This document shows, piece by piece, positions 35,601 to 46,470 of a DNA stretch of 64,000 nucleotides. The stretch spans positions 4,691,127 to 4,755,126 of the forward strand of contig JAQFVV010006272.1 in assembly GCA_028023455.1 (NCBI GenBank), given 5' to 3'. The stretch's first letter is position 1, and each line of letters opens with the position of its first letter. The position numbers and the translations under genes are program-made. Source of the stretch: Epiperipatus broadwayi (taxonomy: Eukaryota; Onychophora; Udeonychophora; Euonychophora; Peripatidae). Below the pieces are notes generated by a model, which was not told the origin of the DNA, did not search any database, and saw only the letters and a list, made by a program, of their open reading frames with translations.

Positions 35601-36597
35601 GCTTTTATAATATGTCTTTTAATTATAATTTTTCTTTTATACCACGAAAAGATTATTAAATAAGGTAAAGTTAACAAATAATTGATTATTTCCTGGAAAT
35701 TACTTATATTACTTCTTTTAAACATAATGACATTTTCCGTGATTGCTGTAGTCAATACGGTCATTTTGAACTTTAGCAGAAGATAGTATATTTTTGCGTA
35801 TAAAAAGCTTTAAAATAGGTAGATGGCAACAGAAAACAGAATATCTTATCAAATAGGATTAGCCACGCATGATATTATTAAAAATTTACTGGACTTATAT
35901 TTATTTCTGCAATAAAAAATAATAAAAAATTTGTTACCGAATTTCAGTACTGCTTCCTCCTTGTAAAACTAATGTCAGACTAAACTTTCTTCAAAATTTG
36001 GCGGTCTTCTTTTAGCGACCTCTTACAGAAAAATAATCATTTAATTATAACATAAACAAAAGAAAAGGAAAAAAAAAAACTTATTACAATTATATTTTTC
36101 CGTATAATTTAAATGGATTACCAAGTAAATTGACAAATAATGAAAAATAATAAGTATATTTAATTAACAATGCTTATTAGTGATGTATAATTCTATATAC
36201 ACTATTATCTAAATTAATTTAAAATTTACCAGAAGTTATTGTGCTTTATGACAAGATATTCATCTACTCTCCCTCTACCCATCCAAAATCAATTACTGTT
36301 TATAATATGTGCTTTTATACTATATTAAATTGCTCTTATTGTTAATATTTTAATTAAATTATTCATGCTCTTCTTCAAAATGACATCACATTACTAAATT
36401 TATTAGTTATTTGCTTAAAACACGTTAAAGTGAGTAAATAGTATACTTTATTAATCACTTAATATTATTATTATTTTATCTTTTTATTTTCTAAAAAAGG
36501 ATAGCATTGTTTTCCTGTGGAAACAATGCCAAATAAACCAAGTGTCAATAACACTAGGTTACAATATATATATATAACTAAGTGTATAACCTAGGTT

Positions 36598-36683
<86 letters not shown>

Positions 36684-39600
36684 AACCTAGTGTTATTGAC
36701 ACTTGGTTTACTTGGCATTATTTCTGCAGGAAAACAATGCTATTCTTTAAAGAAATAAAAAGATAAAATAACAATAGCAATAATTGATTAATAAAGTATG
36801 CTATTCACTCACTTTGTCATGTTTTGGGTGAATAACTAATAGATTTAATAACTCAATGTCATTTTAAAGAGAGAACATGAATAATTTAATTGAGATATTA
36901 ATAATTAGAGCAAATTAATATGGTATAAAAGCTAAACAGTAATTGGTTTTGGATGGGTAGAGGGGAGAGTGGATGAGTGTCTTATCATAAAGCACAATAA
37001 CTTCTGGTAATTTCTTTTTGTAAAAAAAAAAAAAAAAAAAGAAAGAAAAAAATATATATATAATGTTTAAAGAATTATACATCACTGATTGTTAATTTAA
37101 TGTATTTATTATTTTTTTTTATATTGTCAAATTACTTTGTAATCCAGGTAGATAATACTGAAAACTATATGATTGTAATAAGTTTTTCCTTTCTTTTGTT
37201 TATGTTATAATCAAATGATTATTTTTCTGGAAGAGGTCGCTAAAGTAAAAAAAATAAAATAAAAAACAACAAAAAAATGAAACAACCAATTTCATAATCA
37301 AGATCATTTTTTTAAAAAAAAAAATAGATAGTCTGCTTTTAGTTTTCAAGGAAGGAACAGTGCTGAAATTTGGTAACTCAATTTTTTCATTTTATTTTGC
37401 AGAAATAAATGTAATCAAAGTAAAATTTTAATAATATAATGTGTGGCTAAATTTTTTTGATAAGATATCCTGATTTTCTTTGCCATCTACCTATTTAAAG
37501 ACCTTTTATACTTAAAAGTTTATTGTCTCACGCTAAAGTTCAAAAATGACAGATGTAACTAAAAGAATCACGAAAAATTATATTATATCTAAATTAAGGA
37601 AAAGAAGCGATTTCCAAGAAAAGATTAATTATTTATTAACTTTATGTCATTTATTGATATTTTCTTGGTATAGAAAGAAAAAAAAATAATAATAATTGAA
37701 AGAAATATTTTGAAACCAAGGAAAATCAACTAGAAACATTTTCGCGCTCTTTCTCAATATTGTCTGCCTTTACAAGTAATGTAGTTACATACGTTAAAAT
37801 ATGTTTTATTCACCAAGAATTGTCTGGAAATAATAATAATGATAAATAAGATTAAATTATGCACCTGTATATTTTAAAAAAAAAATATATATAAAAAAAA
37901 TATAAACTTTCTCAGAGTAAATATAGGAAAAGTTATATAGGGGCATTCTTACGGAAAAGTTACCGTTTAAAAAAATTTATAATTCCTAAAGTATGAACAA
38001 AACCAAATATCTTAGTGACTTAATGATAAAAATAAATGATATATTATATTATACATCAGTTGGAATTATTAAAACTTCATGTACACGTAAATTGACTGCA
38101 GTTATTATCATAATAATCTCTCGGAAAATTGCGCATTTTCGTCCATAAGTAAGCTAGCTAATAAGTATACGTATCGTCAATAAAAAAAAAAATATTGTGT
38201 ATGTTTATCATCTATCGTCAACTGTTCGTTATGTTAGAATATGTATATTTTATTTTCTTGGATCCCAAAATTGTAGTAGTTTAATTCAAGTAAGAATTAA
38301 TCTTCAATTCTGCTATATGTTTCTTTACCTAATTTATTAAACGCACAAAATAAGAGAAAGCTTTTATTTAAAGGAAATAATACCATGCGTTTATTGTTTT
38401 TAAACTTGCTTCATGAAATACGACTGGATAAAGCTCTTCACCTGGACCAATTGCTCAATAGAAAAACATTTTCTAATGAGAGAGTATGCACTTGTTAATT
38501 AATGATTGAGTAAAACTAAGTTATAAATGATATGTATTTTTGTTATATCACATAGGTTAAAGTCTGTATGGTCAAGTGATATTTAATAGCCTTGTAATGA
38601 CAAAGGTATGTTTTAATATAATTATTATAGGTTAAGTTGATATTTAACACGAAAGGAAAAAAATCTATAAAATATGTTTTAATTATTACATACAATTGTA
38701 GGTAGAAATTTTGTATGTTAGATACGTAAAAGAAAAATATTTAGATATTTAAGAGGTAAAATAAATATTGAAAATTATCAGAAGTAACTAAAAAAAAAAT
38801 GCTATAACAAAATATTTCTTGTTAAAGTTTTGAAACGAATTTATACTGTATTAATTGAGGAAGTTATTCCTAATTATTCTTAAATAACACATCCACTTTA
38901 TTTAGTTTAAGATAGTATGCTACCAACTATTTTTGAATGTTCCTTTATTAAAATTAAAATTATTATACTTTTATTCTATGATGTCCATTGATTTCAGATG
39001 TTGATCAAAGTATACACGGTAACATAAGTTTATTATAATCAGTGTATTTACTTATCCTGCCCAGATATAGCATTGGTATATGCTTAATATTCGCATAGGT
39101 AATAATTATAATGTATCTATTTTGTGGGATGAAAAATGATCTCCCCAAAAGCTTTGTTTTCCATGATAGGAAGATTTTAAATATAATGTTCGGGTATGTT
39201 TATAGCCCAAGTGATCGATTCTCATAGATAGGACGATCAAGAATTTATCTAGCATTTAGTATGTTTCATTCGTTTAAATCCCAGGAGAGGATTGTATTTG
39301 GTGTGTGTTCGTTGTATGCCCAAGTAAGAGGCAAGAAACCACCAAAATATTTTAATGTAGTAGATTACTTTACAGACCTTCATGGTTATTCCATATTCCT
39401 CATGAGAAAATAAAGATAGCTCCACCATGGAAGGTGTTGATTATTGTGCTTAATTTTGAAAGTTCGGGCAAGATAAAGGTTATATTGGAGGTGTTAGTTC
39501 CTCAAGATCCACTTTAGTATAAATAGTGCGTTAGTAACTAAGATCAATATCTGTATTGTGCTGCTAAATATTGCTAGTATTTGACAAGTAAATCAATGGA

Positions 39601-40680
39601 GAACGTAATTAAAATTGTGTAGTTTTAAAACGCTTATTTACTGAAGGAATATTCAAATGCAATATTTAATTCTGGTTAGTAATTAAATAATACTCATATT
39701 TAAAATTATACGTATGAATAAAATTTATATCATAACTTAAGTTAGCATTAAGTTAAATGTAAGATGGTAAGTGTAACTTCTGATAGCTGGCCTATAATTA
39801 GAATAGGTTATCCCATTAAAGACCATAAATAAAGTAAATGTATTAGAAATAAATTTAATATTTTGCGTATTGCATATGATGGGATTAATCATTTAAAAAA
39901 AAAAAAATAGTCAATAATTTGGAATAAAAGCTTCTACAAGGTTATCAAAATGTAATAAACAATGTATTGGTAATGAAATGTACTTTTAGTTAATCAATCC
40001 ATATGATTGCATACAGGAGAAGTAGTAACCTCTAGTCCATAACCAAAAGAGTATACAGATTAATGTCAGTTATATTTTATATTTTTGTATTACTATGGGA
40101 TTATTGAATAAATGTTCATATATTTTTTTTTGTGATAATAATAAATTATAGTCTTGTTAAAATTTGTTGTAGATTCATTTTTTTTGTTTTTATATGCTAA
40201 ATATAAGTGTTTGCACAATATTTGCAAAACCTTTTCTTGAGTCCGAAATCATTCCAAATTCTTAAAAAACTTAATATACCAGATAAATAAAGTTAAGCAG
40301 ATCGGAATATGTCATTATATTTTAGTTTAATGATAATTATTTATGGAGTTGAAAACTTAAGACTAAACATTCACCTTTGTATAAAAAAAAAAAAAATGAA
40401 TTTATTCCCAAACCATTAACTTTGGTTGCACATTATTCCATTCCCATTTAGTTAAATTGTCTAAGTAATAAATCTTAGTTATATTATTGTGTTGTCATGG
40501 ATGATGGAAGGACACAAAAAGCACCCTTGTCTTTTTATTATTCTGACTGAGATTCTGAAAAAAAAAAAAAAAGCTGTGTTATTCAAAATTATACGTCATT
40601 ATTGAATAGAATTATCATCTCTTTAAATAATATAGCAGTGGATATGAGAGATGAAGACACATTGAATTTAAGTAAAATAA
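32603..40680. repeat. Giant imperfect palindrome, two arms of about 4 kb
   Basis: The arms are about 32603-36602 and 36681-40680, separated by an approximately 79-bp TA tract. Matching segments were checked by eye along the whole length in mirror positions: GTTGTCATGGATGATGGAAG (right, 40491-40510) against its complement at 32768-32787; the CCTCATGAGAAAATA..ATCTC segment (right, about 39395; left, about 33920); CTTTTGGGGAGATCATTTT (left, about 34172-34190; right, about 39134-39152); and CTAGTGTTATTGACACTTGG beside the centre. Identity by eye is roughly 80-88%, with small indels. No long frame is conserved in both arms; the largest (32794-32603 minus) differs in the right arm. Outer limits are blurred. 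It could be a foldback-type element with giant inverted termini, or a segmental inverted duplication. Nothing shows transcription. Confidence 0.85.
36603..36681. repeat. (TA)n centre of the giant palindrome
   Basis: About 39 TA units form the axis of the palindrome. To its left is an extra 30-base segment (about 36570-36602) with AACCTAGGTT that is not mirrored on the right, so the centre has been altered on one side. Confidence 0.95.
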
Positions 40681-41110
40681 ATGTTTCCTATAGCCGACCA
40701 GAATGCCAGTCACATGCGACAACACAATACTGCCGAGCATTTCCTTACATGAAACAAAGAACCCTGAGATTAATATTATTATAATTATTCTTTAAATTAA
40801 TAAGTGATCAATTATTGTTGTTATTACAATCGTGGCATGGCTTAAGAGAATTGAATGTACAATTGTATTATATGAAAGGTATTTTAGATCATATTGGAAA
40901 ATTAATGGATATGTTGCTTTATTTTGGTTGCCTTAACAACAACCAGAAAAATTAGTGTCCTGGGTGCAAATAAGATAAATAAATAAACTAAACTAATAAA
41001 AATATTGGGTTAGAAATAAAATAAAATAAATAAATAAATTTAAAATAGAATAAATAAAAATATAAACTATATAGAAATACTGGGTTAGAATATATATATA
41101 TACACACACA
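40681..41110. other. Spacer between palindrome and LTR element
   Basis: A+T-rich DNA with (AAATA)n-like runs around 41020-41060. A 60-codon frame (40602-40784) overlapping the right palindrome arm has no recognised product. Confidence 0.4.
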
Positions 41111-41115
41111 TATAT

Positions 41116-41589
41116 TGTACCATTTTCTGCCTAGTCTTTTTTATTATATGAGAACAGCCATTTGATTAGATTTGTATATCTGTTAAGAATATATCCATTA
41201 CCTACCACATACCACACCTAATCTATGTTATTGCATATAACCATTTAAAATTTAGTGTAATAAGTTTTTTTTTCAGGTAATACAATCCTAATTATAATGA
41301 ACTATGCCATACATTCTTGTAAAACCTACCAATAATGACATGTGGTGGTTAGCATTATCTGTCTATTACTTAACATAAGAAAAGGCAATTTGACTCACTA
41401 AAAATAAATGCTACCTTTCATTCACATTGTCACCCTTAATAGTTTCAATTTATTTTGTTTTATTAGGCACCAGGATACTACTTATTTGTAAACCTGAAAT
41501 ACAATAAAGTGTGTTGTCATCAACAGTTGAATTTTCAAAGAAGATCACTGAGAAAATATATTTACAAGACTTAAACAAATGACACATTA

Positions 41590-41657
<68 letters not shown>

Positions 41658-42522
41658 ATCATCATAATTATTATTATTAACAGCATATTTATACTTATTT
41701 CAATTTAATGAATAAAAAAACAAAGATAATATAATAATTATAACAAACGATTGACTATATTTATAGTTTATGTGACATGGGTAATATCTTCAAAAGTTAT
41801 TTCAGTAGTTATTATGAGTTCAAAGTTTAATTTCTTACTGGTAAGATTGTCCAGAAAAATAGTTCCTTGGTAATAAATATAATCCTTGGCTTTTACTCTG
41901 CAATTCGTATGTTAAGTTCCAGCTTTAACATAGTGCTTCTATTTCGGGCAGGTGATGATTTCATTCTTCTAAATCATTATACTGACATCCAAGGGAAAGG
42001 AAAAACTCCGTGATATACTGATGTTTTAGCCACATATCTGAATATCAGCAACTATCACAGGGTAATTCTGCAACTTGCAGCATAACCAAAAAAAGAAAAG
42101 AAAAAGGCTTCTTTAGTCCTATCCATCCCTTTTATATTCTCTCCAAAAATTCATCAACACATGTATGTTGAACACCTCGCAAATTTCTTCTTTATACTTT
42201 ATCTTTTATTAGATTATTGTTCCCAAAGTTCTCTTTCTTGTAACTATTGTGGCCGTATTTAATTACCAATGTCACACTTTGCAGAATTTTTATGAACATT
42301 TAAAATCAGTTATCACTTTTATTATTTAGATTTGCTCTTTTCCCTTTTTTTATTATTGAAGGTCAAAAAAAAACACAATGTGTGTTGCCTCAAGGAAAGA
42401 AATTTTCTAAGTTTAATCCAATAAAAGATTTATTTTATATATATACAAACTTCACCTAACATATATTTTTCCTTTTCTTTTATATTCCATTCTCAACTGC
42501 CAACATACCTTGCACAGTTGCA
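41116..42522 (-). repeat. 3' LTR (left copy)
   Basis: On the minus strand it runs from TGCAACTGTGCAAGG (42522) to AAAATGGTACA (41116), with the standard TG...CA ends. It matches the right copy over its length. Shared segments include TCTGTTAAGAATATATCCATT and CCTTGGTAATAAATATAAT. It contains an expanded ATT microsatellite that the right copy lacks. Confidence 0.85.
41590..41652. repeat. (ATT)n microsatellite inside the left LTR
   Basis: About 20 ATT units. The right LTR has only a short TTATTATTATTG at the same place (about 45358-45370), so expansion took place after insertion. An isoleucine-rich minus-strand frame here is an artefact of the repeat. Confidence 0.95.
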
Positions 42523-42538
42523 ATACCCCCCCCCATGG
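42523..42538 (-). other. Polypurine tract candidate
   Basis: On the minus strand, CCATGGGGGGGGGTAT lies immediately before the TG start of the left (3') LTR. A purine-rich run at this position primes plus-strand DNA synthesis in LTR retrotransposons. It fixes the orientation of the element. Confidence 0.7.
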
Positions 42539-43099
42539 TTAATCATGAGAATAAACTATGTGTTTCAATGAGTTCATTCTACTTAACACTATTGTTATGC
42601 ATTGATACTGCAATTGCCCACCATCTTCTGATGGTCAGGAGACCCTGAGCATACAAATATGTTAGACTACCTTCCTAATGGAATGGAATATCTAATTTTC
42701 CTGGACTAGTATAGACATATCTTGGCAGCAGTTCACTATCCTACATGTGGACCTAGCTCAGTCATTTACTGAGAATTGTAGGTATGCAGTGGCAAGCTCT
42801 GCCCCCATTCATCTGAGACCTTGTTCTCTGAAGACTTACAGGAATTAAGACACTCCTACTGCCCTATTGCATATAGTGTTGAGACATGATATACCCAAAT
42901 CATTATTTTATTCAACCTCCTTATCCATATTACAGCTTCCTGACATACTGTTAGTAATACCTATTTTGCTCTACATATGTTTATTCCCAGCTCATTAGCA
43001 TATAACCAATATCATTTTATCCAAATACAAATACAAAGTCATTTTCATGAAATCTGTTCTAATTTAAATGATTACTATCTGTTAGTGTAGCTCGATGCT

Positions 43100-44050
43100 G
43101 GTTGTGGAGATTGCTCCATGTTCTGCTTGTACCAGTCCTTCAACTTAATGTCTATATCTCTTTCAGGATGCCCATCTGATTTTTACATGTTTCCCCTGGA
43201 GATGGAGATCTTGTACTATTTTTCTTATTTTAGTTGAAAATCCCTTTCCTTTATTCCCAGGCATTGGGTTATCTGTTAACATAATGGTATTTAACTGAGG
43301 CTCATCTCTCTTAGATATGTATTTATTATTACCTTTATTGCTATCCAATTCACCCAGTAAGTCTGCCACTTGTTCTACTGTCTCATACCCATTTCCAATT
43401 AGTAGTTGTACCATTGGAGTAGGGAAAAGTTTCTTTGCACTAACTTAACGATTTGCTTCTCTGTCATCAGATAGACTGTTAAAGCCCTCAAACTGAACCA
43501 TTAGCTTTCACTATAAAGGCACATATGGCTCTTCTATTTTATATTTTTCTTGTGATACTTTGAACTTTATTCTTTCCTGGTGGTCCTCATTCCAATAACT
43601 TTTGGTTACTGCTTGTGTATATTGTATAAAGTTTGTTGGCCTCTCAAATAAGATTCCCATCATGCTTGAGCCAATCCCTGTAAATTAGAAGATGCCACCA
43701 TCAATTTCATGTCTTCTGGCCTTTTATTTATAGAAAAATATTTTTCTAAGCTTTTTATATGCTTCATGGCAACTCACTACCTTGTCTGTGGAACATTTTT
43801 ACTTTCAAGAATTGGTTTACCACTATGGATATATTTTTCACTTGTATGATAACCTTGTCTTTGACTTCCTCTCCTCCTGTTTTTGTCTCAACCAGGTTGT
43901 CTTCCACTTGCCTTCCTGACTCTAATTTTGCCATACCTACTTTTATTTTCTCTTTCCCTAGTACCTTCTCTACCCCTTTCAGTAATATATCTTCCATCTC
44001 TTTGAAGTCTGTTTTTATTTCTCTTATTTTTCCCCCTATGTAATTTTTAA
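43100..44050 (-). pseudogene. Gypsy-like Gag remnant
   Basis: The minus-strand reading covers three frames. A 77-codon frame (43997-43764) starts MEDILLKGVEKVLGKEK and is charged and helical in character. A second frame near 43745-43600 reads LEKYFSINKRPEDMKLM, then LAQA(stop)WESYLRGQ, which matches the capsid N-terminal pattern of Ty3/gypsy Gag (EKYF...KL..A...L.G.A..W). A third frame (43680-43500) gives TNFIQYTQAVTKSYWNEDHQ and similar. An 83-codon frame (43414-43163) reads PTPMVQLLIGNGYETVEQVA then DLLGEL, the C-terminal capsid helices. Gag forms the particle that packages the element RNA. No zinc knuckle (CCHC) was seen. At least two frameshifts and several stops are present; it is not functional. 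Confidence 0.65.
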
Positions 44051-44198
44051 TTTACACCATTAATTCTGTTTTAATTTCTTTTTTACAATGGAATATGAGC
44101 TTCTGGAATAACTTTCTCATTATTGGTTCGATGCTGTCTTTCTTTCCTTATTGTTGGCCATTTTGACTTCTTTGCCTCCTCTCAATTTCATTCACTAC

Positions 44199-44231
44199 CT
44201 TACAATATATATATATATGTGTGTGTGTGTG
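44199..44231. repeat. (TA)n(TG)n microsatellite inside the LTR element
   Basis: Follows CCTTACAATATATAT, another instance of the TTACAA-(TA)n junction seen repeatedly in the window. Confidence 0.9.
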
Positions 44232-44804
44232 ATACTGAATTGTTAAGCAATCATTTAATATTATTTTCTTTATACTGCTATATATATCCGATATGTCAAA
44301 AAAAACTACATATATATACCTTTCTTTTACAAACTTTTTAACACTATTAGTTTTTACTGTATATTTTATTTTACTCCTTAACAAACGCTGATTCCCCCCC
44401 TACCCCATCATCACCTTTGATTGCTACCTGAACATTATATCACCACCCACCCCAATAGAGATAGAGACAAAAAACAATTTGCATTGTATTTCTTTATAGT
44501 TATGATGGTCTGTTATTCCTGCCTTATTCTTACTTAACAAAACAATGTGAGAAAAAGCAATAAAAAAAACTTTAATGTCTATTCCCCTTCTCTTTATTCA
44601 AAGAACATTCATATTATATTTCAACTGACTAATATATTACTAAATATTTTAACAAATCATATTTTTCTTGTTTGCTACTCGAGAAAAAAAAACTTGTCAC
44701 TTATTATGTTATTGCAATATATTGTGTTCACAATTCAAATTGTAAATACATTTACAACATCCTATTTTCCCCATTGATTATTCTTATCTTAGGTGACAGT
44801 TTCT

Positions 44805-44829
44805 TCTAGACCCGTGGTTTGGGCAGCCA
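44805..44829 (-). other. Primer-binding-site candidate
   Basis: On the minus strand, TGGCTGCCCAAACCACGGG follows directly after the CA end of the right (5') LTR at 44830. A TGG start pairs with the CCA end of a tRNA, as in most LTR retrotransposons. I could not identify the tRNA. Confidence 0.5.
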
Positions 44830-46236
44830 TGATACTGTTTTCTCCCTAGTCTGTTTTATTCGACAAAAATGGTCATATGATTAGGTTTGTATATCTGTTA
44901 AGAATATATCCATTACCTATCATGCACACACCTAATCTGCATTATTGCATATAACCATTTAAGATTTAGCATAAGCATTATATATTTCCCAATGCCATCA
45001 TAATTATAATGAACTAACTCATACATTCTAGTAAAATCCAATAGAAATGACATGCAGCGATTAGTATTATCTGTCTACTACTTAATCTAAGAAAGGGCAA
45101 TTTGACTTACTAAAAATAGATGCTAACTTTCATTCACATTGTCACCTTTAGAAGTTTAAATTTATTTTGTTTTATTAGATATGACAGTATTCTACTTAGA
45201 CATCCCTATTAAATTAACTATGGAAGTGTGATATATATATATCCTGAATAATAAACCTGAAATACAATAAAGTGTGTTGGTATAAACAGTTGAATTTTTA
45301 AAGATCATTGAGAGAATATATTTATGAGGCTTAAACAAATGACACATTGTAATTCTTTTTTTATTATTATTGAGAGCATACTTATTTCAATTTAATGAAT
45401 AAAAAAACAAAAATAATATAATAATTATAATGATCCATTGACCATATTTATAGTTTATGTGACATGGGTAATATCTTCAAAAGTTATTATGAGTTCAAAG
45501 TTTAATTTTTTACCAGTAAGATTATCCAGAAAAATAGTTCCTTGGTAATAAATATAATGTTTGGTTTTTACTCTACGATCGGTATGTTAAAGTTTCAGCT
45601 TTGATGCGGTGCTTCTATTTCAGGCAGGTGATGACTTCATTTTTCTAAATCATAATAATGATGTGCAAGGGAAAGGAAAAGCTGTGATGTACAGACATTC
45701 TAATCGCCTATTTGAATATTGACAACTATCATGGGGTAATTCTGCAACTTGTGGTGTATCCAAAAAAAGAAAAAAAAGGCCCCTTTTAAGGCCCCTTTAT
45801 TCTTGTCCATCCCTTTTATATCCCCTTGAAAATTTATCATGCATGTGTATATTGAACACTTCCTGAATTTCTTCTTCAAACTTTTATCTTTCATTAGATT
45901 TTTGTTCTCAAAGTTCTCTTTCTTGTAACTATCATGGCCATATTTAATTACCAGTGTCATGCTTTGCAGAACTTTTATCAACATTTAAAATCAGTTATCA
46001 CTTTTATTATTTAGATTTACTCTTTTCCCTTTTTTTATTATTGAAGGTCAAAAAAAAAACACAATATGTATTGCCTCAAGAAAAAAAAATTTCTAAGTTT
46101 AATCAAATAAAAGATTTATTCTATATATAATTTTATATAAATACAAATTTTACCTAACATATATTTTTTCCTTTTCTTTTATATTCCATTCCCAAAATTT
46201 TCAAATTCAACTGCCAACACATCTTGCACAGTTGAA
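44830..46236 (-). repeat. 5' LTR (right copy)
   Basis: Matches the left LTR in order and length. Shared words include TGTATATCTGTTAAGAATAT and AATGACACATT. The outer end reads TTCAACTGTGC instead of TGCAACTGTGC on the minus strand. It carries an extra insertion near 45205-45245 (CATCCCTATTAAATTAAC) and lacks the ATT expansion. Confidence 0.85.
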
Positions 46237-46379
46237 GTATATATTGTAAATAAACTTCACTTAATACATATATATATTTTTTAAAATCAATATCACAAAT
46301 ATAATATATGTAAGTCATTAGATATGTCTGCAGTAAATCAATATATATATATATATTGAAGCGGGAAATATAGTACATA

Positions 46380-46470
46380 TTTCTGCTTTACCTAGTGCCA
46401 ATGTCATCAGCACTAGTCTGGGTTTGAACCCAATCCTTATTAACTGACACCCATCTCATATTAGGTGGTA
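46380..46470 (-). repeat. tRNA-like/SINE fragment with B box
   Basis: On the minus strand GATTGGGTTCAAACCCAGAC (about 46436-46417) contains a good polymerase III B box (GGTTCAAACCC), followed by AGTGCTGATGACATTGGCAC. No convincing A box is in place, so it is a fragment of a SINE-like repeat. Confidence 0.45.

Larger units (their letters stand above)
41116..46236 (-). mobile_element. LTR retrotransposon, Ty3/gypsy-like, gag remnant only
   Basis: Two direct repeats of about 1.4 kb (41116-42522 and 44830-46236, both 1407 bp by my boundaries) flank a 2.3-kb internal region. The strand is set by a G-rich polypurine tract next to the left repeat and a TGG-starting primer-site candidate next to the right repeat, and by the gag reading, all on the minus strand. 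The left LTR has TG...CA ends; the right LTR outer end has lost the TG (reads TT). Flanks are TA-rich (ATAT left, GTAT right), so a 4-5-bp target duplication is possible but not proven. The internal region is too short for pol, and none was seen. It is therefore a deletion derivative or a non-autonomous form. The two LTRs differ at many positions and by indels, so insertion is old. Confidence 0.85.
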
